A stretch of DNA of 64,000 nt from Sphingomonas sp. NFR04 (GTDB taxonomy: Bacteria; Pseudomonadota; Alphaproteobacteria; Sphingomonadales; Sphingomonadaceae). The position numbers and the translations under genes are program-made. The stretch is from the NCBI RefSeq assembly GCF_900114095.1, contig NZ_FORV01000010.1, positions 1 through 64,000 of the forward strand. The letters run 5' to 3'. Below are positions 16,694-23,008 of the stretch, one piece after another (the first letter of the stretch is position 1; the number at the start of each line of letters is the position of its first letter). Under the pieces are notes generated by a model. It did not search any database. It was not told the origin of the DNA and saw only the letters and a program-made list of their open reading frames with translations.

Positions 16694-17872
16694 TCAGCGC
16701 AGCTGGTGCTTGTTGCGGGCGTGCCACTGGCGAACGAACCCCAGAAAGGCGTTCTGATAGTTGGCAGGCGTCCGCGCCGGATCCGCTTCCACCCAGTCGC
16801 GAAACTGGCGGTGGAGATCCTGATAGTCCCAGCCGGGGCATTCGCGCCGGGCCTGTTCCAGCGTCGCGTCGGTGAGCATGCCGCTGGTACCCCGCGTCGC
16901 TAGGCTGGTGACCGTCCGGCGGAGCAGCGCGCGGGCCTCGGCACCGAGCGGTTGGGGCTCGACCTCATCGGACTGGTTGGCAGGACGCGTGGCGGGTTCC
17001 ACCGGCGCGACCGAAGGCGCAGGGCGAACCTCGCCCTCCCCGCGCCGCCGCATACGCAGGCTGGGCTCGCGCTTGCCCGCGGGCGTTTCCAGCGACAGCG
17101 TATAGCCCGGCAGCTCGTCGCGCTCGACGATCTTGGCGATCTCGAACTTGAAGCGGCGATATTGCCCCTCGGCGCCCGACTTCTCGAACAGCGTCGGCAT
17201 AGAGATGGCGAAACCCGCCTCCCCTGCCCCGCCGGCATGTTTGCGCGCGACCTTGTAGAGCCAGCGCTCGCGCCCGCCGGTCAGGTCGAAATAGGCGCGG
17301 TCGATCGACAGCACCCCGCCGGTCATCAGCACGCCCTCGTAGAACCAGCTCGACAGCTCGATCGTCATGCCGCGCGAGCGCTCGGTGCGCTCGTCGACCA
17401 GCTGGGTCCAGCCGTCGAGCCAGCTGAACGTCGCCTCGCGGCGGTTCTCGGCGCGGATGTTCGTCTTGATCGTCGTCGCCACCAGCCGATCCAGCGACTG
17501 GCCGAGCAGTTCATAGGCGCGCCCCGTCGTCGGACGGCCGATCGCGCGGAGCAGGTCATATGGCATCAGATGGAGCTTGCGCGGGATGTCGTTGCGGCCG
17601 CGCCGCGCCATGTCGGCAAGCACGCTGGCGCAGTAGATCAGGATGTCGGCGTCCCAGATCGTCGCCATGCCGTAATCGGGATTGGCGGAGACATGGACCC
17701 ACAGCTTGCCGTCCGGGCTTTTGTAGTCGATCGGCTTCACCCGCTTGGTCTTGGCCAGGCTGAAGAACGGGCGCTCCATCATCTCGCGCTGGTCGCGCAG
17801 CGGCATGTCGGCGAGATAGGGAAGGAACAGGTCGAACTGTTCGGGGATCGACTGGCGATCGGCCTGGGTCAT
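16694..17872 (-). CDS. repA: RepA-type replication initiator protein
   Basis: A 392-residue protein of the plasmid replication initiator A (RPA, PF10134-like) group. Characteristic segments are PFFSLAKTKRVKPIDY, VWDADILIY-like IWDADILIYCASVLADM, PRKLHLMPYDLLRAIGR and YRRFKFEIAKI. The long frame continues upstream through the parS sites, but the ATG at 17872 begins the conserved MTQADRQSIPEQFDLF start. The C-terminal 100 residues include a Pro/Ala linker and a second helical domain. It would bind the iterons just downstream of its own gene. Last gene of parA-parB-repA on the minus strand. Confidence 0.88.
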   Translation of the reverse strand: MTQADRQSIPEQFDLFLPYLADMPLRDQREMMERPFFSLAKTKRVKPIDYKSPDGKLWVHVSANPDYGMATIWDADILIYCASVLADMARRGRNDIPRKLHLMPYDLLRAIGRPTTGRAYELLGQSLDRLVATTIKTNIRAENRREATFSWLDGWTQLVDERTERSRGMTIELSSWFYEGVLMTGGVLSIDRAYFDLTGGRERWLYKVARKHAGGAGEAGFAISMPTLFEKSGAEGQYRRFKFEIAKIVERDELPGYTLSLETPAGKREPSLRMRRRGEGEVRPAPSVAPVEPATRPANQSDEVEPQPLGAEARALLRRTVTSLATRGTSGMLTDATLEQARRECPGWDYQDLHRQFRDWVEADPARTPANYQNAFLGFVRQWHARNKHQLR

Positions 17873-17902
17873 GAAGCCTCTGGAAGCAGGGTGGGGGAGG
17901 GG

Positions 17903-17920
17903 CGTTTCCCCGGGGAAACG
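17903..17920. promoter_or_regulatory. parS-like palindrome 1
   Basis: CGTTTCCCCGGGGAAACG, a perfect 18-bp palindrome between parB and repA. Its GTTTC...GAAAC ends resemble the universal ParB site TGTTTCACGTGAAACA, but the centre is CCCCGGGG. It is 31 bases upstream of the repA ATG. Confidence 0.7.
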
Positions 17921-17980
17921 AAGGGCGATTCCGGGATCGCGAAGTAGGTCGGAGGTTGGAAGGCTCGTGGCCGAAGCCAT

Positions 17981-17996
17981 GTTTCCCGGGGGAAAC
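17981..17996. promoter_or_regulatory. parS-like palindrome 2
   Basis: GTTTCCCGGGGGAAAC: the same element with one central base changed, leaving 7-bp perfect arms. It is 77 bases from copy 1 and 38 from copy 3. Confidence 0.62.
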
Positions 17997-18017
17997 GGCC
18001 GCCGCATTCGGCGCCGT

Positions 18018-18035
18018 CGTTTCCCCGGGGAAACG
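18018..18035. promoter_or_regulatory. parS-like palindrome 3
   Basis: A second exact copy of CGTTTCCCCGGGGAAACG, 3 bases beyond the parB stop codon. Three copies within 133 bases fit a centromere cluster nucleating ParB spreading. Confidence 0.7.
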
Positions 18036-18038
18036 CGC

Positions 18039-19124
18039 TCATGGCTGCAACCCGCGGCCTTCGCGCTCGAGCTGGTCGAGCGCATCGCGGAAGGCGTTGA
18101 CGAGATGGTCGCGGCTGGCGCCCGAGCCGGCATGGAGCCGCACGGTCACGCCCTGGCGGTTCACCGACAGCACGCTCAGCGCGGTGCGTCCGCTGGGCAT
18201 CGACCATTGGTACAGCTCGTCGGCCACCTGCGGGCCCGAGGGCGCGGCGAGCAACCGGCGCAGCACATCGGCGGCGGCGATCGGCGCATGCCCGCTGGCG
18301 CGGCGATCGGCCTGCTCTCTGGAAAGCGCCTTGGCCTCGGCGACGATCGCCTTTGCCGCGGCCTTGTCGTCCAGCGCCTGGGCGAGCGGATAGGCGGGCT
18401 TCAGCAGCATGTCGGCAGGCGACGCGAAGGCAGCGACCACGGCGTCGGGGATGCCTGCCACCTTGATCATCTTCGACAGCCAGCCCTTGGAGAGCTTCAG
18501 CCGCTCGGCCATGCGGGTGAGGTGGTTGCCGTAATGCGCCTTGAGCGCCTCGGCATAGTTGCGCGCGCGCTCGAGGTCGGACACGTCCTTGCGGGCGCGG
18601 TTCTCCAGGTCGGCGAGGCGGAAGGCTGCTTCGTCATCCAGCTGCGCGACCTGCGCCACGAACTGCATGTCCGGATAGCTGTGCGCGCGCAGCCAGGAGA
18701 TCGCGAAGTGGCGCCTCGTGCCGGCGATCACCTCATAGTCATGGTCCGGGTCGCCCTCGATCCGCCGCACGACCGCGGGCACCTTCTGGCCGTTCTCCGC
18801 GACGATCGAGTCGATCAGCTCCCGGACATTCTCCTCGTTGAGATCGGCATAGACGCGCGCATTGCCGGGCCAGATCCGCACCCGCGAAGGATCGAGCAGC
18901 AATTGGGTGACCTGACGCACCTCGCCCGACGCAACCCGAGCGAGCGCGGACTCGCGGCCGAGCAGCGTGGTGCCGCGCGTCCGGGCGAGCCGCGGCGGCA
19001 GTTCCGGCTCCGGCGCGGCGGGGGCGGGGAGGGGGGCAGGCGCTGAGGCCGCCGGCGCCGCCGCTTCCGCCGCGGCTTCCTCGGCGAGCAGATCGGCGAG
19101 ATAGTCTTTCTGGGTACGTGCCAC
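18039..19124 (-). CDS. parB: ParB-family centromere-binding partition protein
   Basis: A 361-residue protein with a low-complexity Ala/Pro N-terminus, a ParB/Srx CTPase domain containing GTRRHFA (135-141), and a central helix-turn-helix around 200-221 (RMAERLKLSKGWLSKMIKVA). It would load onto the parS-like palindromes that follow its gene and form the partition complex moved by ParA. The GTG start has GAAGGG upstream. It begins 34 bases after parA ends, so parA-parB are co-transcribed. Confidence 0.92.
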   Translation of the reverse strand: MARTQKDYLADLLAEEAAAEAAAPAASAPAPLPAPAAPEPELPPRLARTRGTTLLGRESALARVASGEVRQVTQLLLDPSRVRIWPGNARVYADLNEENVRELIDSIVAENGQKVPAVVRRIEGDPDHDYEVIAGTRRHFAISWLRAHSYPDMQFVAQVAQLDDEAAFRLADLENRARKDVSDLERARNYAEALKAHYGNHLTRMAERLKLSKGWLSKMIKVAGIPDAVVAAFASPADMLLKPAYPLAQALDDKAAAKAIVAEAKALSREQADRRASGHAPIAAADVLRRLLAAPSGPQVADELYQWSMPSGRTALSVLSVNRQGVTVRLHAGSGASRDHLVNAFRDALDQLEREGRGLQP

Positions 19125-19158
19125 GGTTCAGCCCTTCTGCCCGGTTGCGGCGGTGCGC

Positions 19159-20358
19159 TCAGGCCGCTTCATTGACGACATCCTCTTCGCTCGCCGGCGC
19201 CACCCGGCCCCAGTTGCGGCGGACCAAGGCCTCGACCTGGCCGAGCGCCTCGTCGAGATTGGCCTTGCAGCGCTTGTGGGTGCGCGCGGTGCCGATCGGG
19301 CGATCCAGCTCGTAGATCGTCATCATCCGCATCGCTGCATGGCTGATCTCGGCCGATTCGAGGATCGGCACCGGCAGCAGCGCCGGCCCGAACGCCTGCT
19401 CCATGATCTGGCGGACCATCGCATGGCTGGGATCGTTGCCGTCGAACTTGGAGCAGATCAGCCGGACGAAATCATAGCGGACGTCGATGCCCGCTTCGGT
19501 CAGCTGGTGCAGCACCTGGTCCATCATTGAGAGGAACTGGACGGTGGAGCAGAAGTCCGGCGTGGTCGCGGCCAGCGGTACCAGTAGCGCGTTGGCCGCC
19601 TGCATCACCGCCAGGCTTATCGTGCCGAGCGCAGGCGGCGGATCGAGGATCACCACGTCATAGTCGCGGGCCAGATCGTTGAGCCCTGCCTTGAGCTTGC
19701 GGAAGCGCGTCGCGAGGATCGAGCCGCCATCGGCACCGGCTGCGGCCAGCTCATATTCCACGTCGAACAGCTCGAGGTTCGACGGGATCAGGTCGACATT
19801 GGGCCAGGGCGTCTTCTTCACCGCGTAGAGCAGGTCGGCCTGGGTCGGGTCGATCGAGAGATAGGGGTAGAGCGTCTCTTCGCGGGTGATGTTGAAATGC
19901 GGGTTGAAGCCGAACAAGGTGGTGGTGGTCGCCTGGCTGTCGCAATCGACCACGAGCACCCGGTAGCCCTGCACCGCGAAATAATGGGCGAGATGGGTGG
20001 TGACGGTCGACTTGCCGACGCCGCCCTTGAAGTTCTGCACCGCGATGATGGCGGGCACATCGAGCGGCGCGCGGGCAGGGGAGGCTCCCAGCACCTGCCG
20101 CATGTTGAGCAGTTCCTCGACGGTGTAACCCGGCCGCCGTCCATTCTCGCTCGGCGGGGGCGGGGGGAGACGTCCATCCTCCTCGGCCATGCGGATACGG
20201 TTGGTGGAGCAGCCCAGCAGCTGCGCCGCCTCGGCAATGCCGAAACGGACATGGAGTCCCTTGCGGCTTTCCGGTAGAAAGGCCTTGCGGCGCAATCGTT
20301 CGATCATGCGCTCGCCGGCATCGGCAAGCTCGCTGATCCGCTCAATGTCTGAATGCAT
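19159..20358 (-). CDS. parA: ParA-family partition ATPase with N-terminal DNA-binding domain
   Basis: A 399-residue ATPase of the plasmid type Ia/RepA-of-repABC kind. The deviant Walker A motif KGGVGKST lies at 111-118, Walker A' DCDSQAT follows, and Walker B is DVVILDPPPAL. The N-terminal 100 residues carry a MerR/HTH-like segment (GIAEAAQLLGCSTNRIRMAEEDGRLP), which in type Ia ParA proteins allows autorepression. It drives ParB-parS movement on the nucleoid. ATG start with GAGG upstream. An inverted repeat 25 bases before the start is a candidate autoregulatory site. Confidence 0.93.
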   Translation of the reverse strand: MHSDIERISELADAGERMIERLRRKAFLPESRKGLHVRFGIAEAAQLLGCSTNRIRMAEEDGRLPPPPPSENGRRPGYTVEELLNMRQVLGASPARAPLDVPAIIAVQNFKGGVGKSTVTTHLAHYFAVQGYRVLVVDCDSQATTTTLFGFNPHFNITREETLYPYLSIDPTQADLLYAVKKTPWPNVDLIPSNLELFDVEYELAAAGADGGSILATRFRKLKAGLNDLARDYDVVILDPPPALGTISLAVMQAANALLVPLAATTPDFCSTVQFLSMMDQVLHQLTEAGIDVRYDFVRLICSKFDGNDPSHAMVRQIMEQAFGPALLPVPILESAEISHAAMRMMTIYELDRPIGTARTHKRCKANLDEALGQVEALVRRNWGRVAPASEEDVVNEAA

Positions 20359-20376
20359 TCGTGCCTCGCCCCGCGC

Positions 20377-20421
20377 GGTTGAATGAGAGTTATGGGATAC
20401 ATCTCATATTTCGTTCAAACC
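20377..20421. promoter_or_regulatory. candidate parA operator
   Basis: ATGAGA (20383-20388) and TCTCAT (20402-20407) form a 6-bp inverted repeat with a 13-base gap, nested inside the imperfect pair GGTTGAA (20377-20383) and TTCAAACC (20414-20421). The position just upstream of parA fits autorepression by a ParA with an N-terminal DNA-binding domain. Confidence 0.4.
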
Positions 20422-20464
20422 GGCAAGCTTGGCTCCGGAACGGCGCAACTATCAGGTCACGCGG

Positions 20465-20513
20465 TTGTTATCACCGAGTATGAAGACTATATTCGGACCG
20501 ATAATGGTCTGAA
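20465..20513 (+). promoter_or_regulatory. promoter and operator of the toxin-antitoxin pair
   Basis: TTGTTA (20465-20470), a 17-base spacer and TATATT (20488-20493) form a good sigma70 promoter. An 8-bp inverted repeat with one mismatch, TTCGGACC (20492-20499) and GGTCTGAA (20506-20513), overlaps the -10 and start site, as expected for autorepression by the antitoxin. Confidence 0.6.
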
Positions 20514-20541
20514 ATCACACGAATAAGGGTCGGAGACCGAG

Positions 20542-20823
20542 ATGCGCTACACCGAACAGGTCAAGCCTGTCAGCTATTTGAAGGCCAATGCTGCGGATGT
20601 GTTGCGCGGGCTGGCGGAAGGCGGCGCGCCGCTGGTGATCACCCAGAATGGCGAGGCGCGCGCCGTGTTGCAGGACGTGGCAAGCTATCAGGCGACGCAG
20701 GAAACGCTGGCGTTGCTGAAACTGATGGCGCTGGGAACGCGCGATGTCGAAGCCGGGCGCTTCACGCCCGCGCGCGATGCCATCGCCCGACTGCGCAAGG
20801 GCGGCTCCAACAGCGCATCATGA
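20542..20823 (+). CDS. type II antitoxin, Phd/YefM family
   Basis: A 93-residue protein with the YefM-like N-terminus (VKPVSYLKANAADVLRGLAE... PLVITQNGEARAVLQDV) that folds as a DNA-binding Phd dimer; the charged C-terminal part would wrap the toxin. Its stop codon overlaps the toxin start (ATGA). It likely represses its own promoter at 20465-20513. On a replicon with its own parAB-repA it would act as an addiction module. Confidence 0.88.
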   Translation: MRYTEQVKPVSYLKANAADVLRGLAEGGAPLVITQNGEARAVLQDVASYQATQETLALLKLMALGTRDVEAGRFTPARDAIARLRKGGSNSAS

Positions 20824-21152
20824 GCGAGCGCTATACGGTCTACCTCACCGCTGGCGCCGAAACGGACCTTGCCGACATTCATGGCTGGATCCGCGAGCAT
20901 CGTTCGACAGAACAAGCCGACGCCTTTCTCGACGCGATGCTGGCCAAGGTCGATAGCCTGGAAACCTATCCCGATCGCGGCAGCGTGCCCCGCGAGCTCG
21001 ACGTGCTCGGCATCCACGAGTTTCGGCAACTAGTGGTACCACCCTACCGGCTGATCTACCGGGTGATCGTCGATCACGTGTTCGTGTTTCTCATCGCAGA
21101 CGGTCGGCGCGACTTCCAGGCGCTGCTGGAGCGCCGGCTGCTCTCGGCCTGA
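20820..21152 (+). CDS. type II toxin, RelE/ParE family
   Basis: A 110-residue ParE/RelE-fold toxin: LTAGAETDLADIHGWI at the N-terminus, the central YPDRGSVPREL and the C-terminal QLVVPPYRLIYRVIVDHVFVFLIADGRRDF match the family. The R-Y-R-rich strand is typical; whether it cleaves mRNA (RelE) or poisons gyrase (ParE) cannot be decided, though the PYRLIYRV strand is more ParE-like. Translationally coupled to the antitoxin by a 4-base overlap. Confidence 0.88.
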   Translation: MSERYTVYLTAGAETDLADIHGWIREHRSTEQADAFLDAMLAKVDSLETYPDRGSVPRELDVLGIHEFRQLVVPPYRLIYRVIVDHVFVFLIADGRRDFQALLERRLLSA

Positions 21153-21159
21153 GCCGCGC

Positions 21160-21417
21160 TCAACCGTGCGACCAGCCGAACTGGCCCGCGGCGATCGCGG
21201 CCTGGGTGCGGTTGCGGACGTTGAGCTTGCGCATCACCGCGGTCATGTGGACCTTCACCGTCGCTTCGGCCATGCCGAGCTCATAGGCGATCTGCTTGTT
21301 GAGCAGCCCCGAATGGACGCAGCGCAGCACCTGCATCTGCGTGGGCGTGAGGCGCGGCGGAGCCGATGGCTCGGCGCCGGTGCGTTCCATCTGCTGTGCT
21401 TGAGTCGCGGCTTGCAT
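21160..21417 (-). CDS. short LuxR-type HTH regulator without sensor domain
   Basis: An 85-residue protein made almost only of a GerE/LuxR DNA-binding domain (LTPTQMQVLRCVHSGLLNKQIAYELGMAEATVKVHMTAVMRKL). No receiver or autoinducer domain precedes it. The second of two close ATGs is chosen because GGGAGG sits 6 bases before it. Such orphan HTH proteins may bind DNA constitutively or dimerise with full-length NarL-type regulators. It is convergent with the toxin gene, 7 bases away. A 14-bp palindrome lies upstream. Confidence 0.78.
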   Translation of the reverse strand: MQAATQAQQMERTGAEPSAPPRLTPTQMQVLRCVHSGLLNKQIAYELGMAEATVKVHMTAVMRKLNVRNRTQAAIAAGQFGWSHG

Positions 21418-21465
21418 GCCCATCCTCCCAAACCGATCCGTTTTCCGAGGCCAGGCCTCCAGATT

Positions 21466-21479
21466 CGTTAACGTTAACG
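21466..21479. promoter_or_regulatory. 14-bp palindrome between luxR-like and gntR-like genes
   Basis: CGTTAACGTTAACG is a perfect palindrome made of two overlapping GTTAAC units, 48 bases upstream of the LuxR-type start. Candidate operator for the LuxR-like or the divergent FadR-like regulator. Confidence 0.4.
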
Positions 21480-21652
21480 TAGGCGAACTTGTAGGACAGG
21501 TTCAAGTGTAATTTTGCGCGGATCACCGCGCCTAATCGTTTCGCCTGGCAATTTTGACTGGCTGAGCCTAGAAGCTGTCTGATAAGTTACCGCCGACATC
21601 CGGCAGGCAAGGGGAGGGGCATGGCGGTTGCAGAGGCCCGGAGTGCGGCGCG

Positions 21653-22330
21653 GTGAACCAGCCGCGGCTATCCGATCACGCCTATGCGGCGATCGTCGAA
21701 CTCATCAAGGCGGAGGATCTCGAGGTCGGCGCGCGGCTGCCCTCTGAGGCACGGTTGGCGGAGATGTGCGGCGTCTCGCGCGCGATTGTCCGCGAGGCGC
21801 TGGTGCGGCTCGGCTCGGACGGGATCACCGAAGTGCGGCGCGGCGCGGGCTCGTTCGTCAAGGGGCGGCCATCGGAGCGGCTGGCGGCGTTCATGCCGCT
21901 CGCCGAACTGCCCGCGACGCTGGGCAGCTACGAAGTGCGCTTCGTGCTGGAGACCGAGGCGGCGCGGCTCGCCGCCGTCCGGCGCACCGCCGAGCAGATG
22001 GCGGTGCTGGAAGCCGCGCTGGCGGACCTGCGCGCGGCGCTGCTGTCCAGCGCGCCTGCCCATGTCGAGGATCGCGAACTCCACCGCGCGATCGCCGACG
22101 CCACCGGTAATCTCGCCTTCCAGCAGGCGTTCGATGCGCTGTGGCCCGATGTCGAGAAGGTGATGCAGGCCGGCGTCGACATTTCGCGGTCGCGCTCGGC
22201 GGACGTGATCGCGGTGATGCTCCACGAGCATGAGGTGATCGTCGATTCGATCCGTGCCCAGGATCCCGAGCGTGCCGCATTGGCGATGCGGTGGCATCTG
22301 GGGGAGGGGCGCCGCCGGCTCATGCCCTGA
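21653..22330 (+). CDS. FadR/GntR-family (FCD) transcriptional regulator
   Basis: A 225-residue regulator with a winged helix (RLPSEARLAEMCGVSRAIVREALVRLGSDGITEVRRGAGSF as two segments around residues 28-68) and an FCD ligand domain with metal-site residues in DRELHRAIADATGN and the C-terminal HLGEGRRR. The start is a GTG with GGAG 9 bases upstream. It overlaps the convergent gluconokinase gene by 11 bases, so it probably controls gluconate metabolism, as GntR-type regulators often do. Confidence 0.88.
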   Translation: MNQPRLSDHAYAAIVELIKAEDLEVGARLPSEARLAEMCGVSRAIVREALVRLGSDGITEVRRGAGSFVKGRPSERLAAFMPLAELPATLGSYEVRFVLETEAARLAAVRRTAEQMAVLEAALADLRAALLSSAPAHVEDRELHRAIADATGNLAFQQAFDALWPDVEKVMQAGVDISRSRSADVIAVMLHEHEVIVDSIRAQDPERAALAMRWHLGEGRRRLMP

Positions 22331-22865
22331 GCGCGGGTTGCTCCAGATGGGCGAGGACGCGGTCGCACAGCGTCGCGGGGGGCAGGGTCGCCGGCAGGAT
22401 CAGCACGCCCTCGTCGGGCTGCGGACGCTCCAGCGTCTCCAACTGGCTGTCGAGCAGGCTGGTTGGCATGAAATGGCCGGGCCGCGAGGACATGCGGGCG
22501 AGGAGCTGGTCGCGATCCGCTTCGAGCAGCACGAATTGCACCGCGCCGGGGATCTCGCTGCGCAGCCGGTCGCGATAGACGCGGCGCAGCGCCGAGCAGG
22601 CTGCGACCGACATCCCGCAGGTGTCGATCGACGCTGCCACCGCCGCCCCGATCCGATCGAGCCAGGGCCAGCGATCGGCGTCGGTGAGCGGGGTGCCGTC
22701 GCGCATCTTCACCACTGCCTCGGCCGAGTGGAAGGCGTCGCCTTCGAGGAACACGCAGCCCAGCGCCTCGGCGAGCAGCGCGCCGAGCGTCGACTTGCCG
22801 GAGCCACTTACCCCCATCACGATCACGGCCGCAGCGGCAGGCGATCGGGCAGGCAGGTCGGACAT
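22320..22865 (-). CDS. gntK: gluconokinase
   Basis: A 181-residue GntK-type kinase (P-loop NTPase). GVSGSGKST is the Walker A motif, and FLEGDAFHS, MRDGTPLTDADRWPWL and CSALRRVYRDRLR are family signatures for gluconate binding. It converts gluconate and ATP to 6-phosphogluconate, the entry to the Entner-Doudoroff pathway. The ATG is preferred to an in-frame TTG two codons upstream; GGAG lies 9 bases before it. It sits next to a protein with an SMP-30/gluconolactonase-like domain. Confidence 0.93.
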   Translation of the reverse strand: MSDLPARSPAAAAVIVMGVSGSGKSTLGALLAEALGCVFLEGDAFHSAEAVVKMRDGTPLTDADRWPWLDRIGAAVAASIDTCGMSVAACSALRRVYRDRLRSEIPGAVQFVLLEADRDQLLARMSSRPGHFMPTSLLDSQLETLERPQPDEGVLILPATLPPATLCDRVLAHLEQPALRA

Positions 22866-23008
22866 GGGCAAGGCTCCGGCAAGAGGGGCAGCCTCGCTTG
22901 TGAAAGGCTGCAGCGGTGCTGAAAACTACGACCTTCGTCGCAGGTGCCGCTCGCCCTTCAACGGGTTAGCCCATGCAATCAAGAACTAAGCTTAGAATGG
23001 GGATGGAT

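Noticed and set aside
17873..18133. N-terminal extension of repA through the parS sites
   Set aside because: Low-complexity Arg/Pro/Ser translation of palindromic DNA; the conserved protein begins at 17872.
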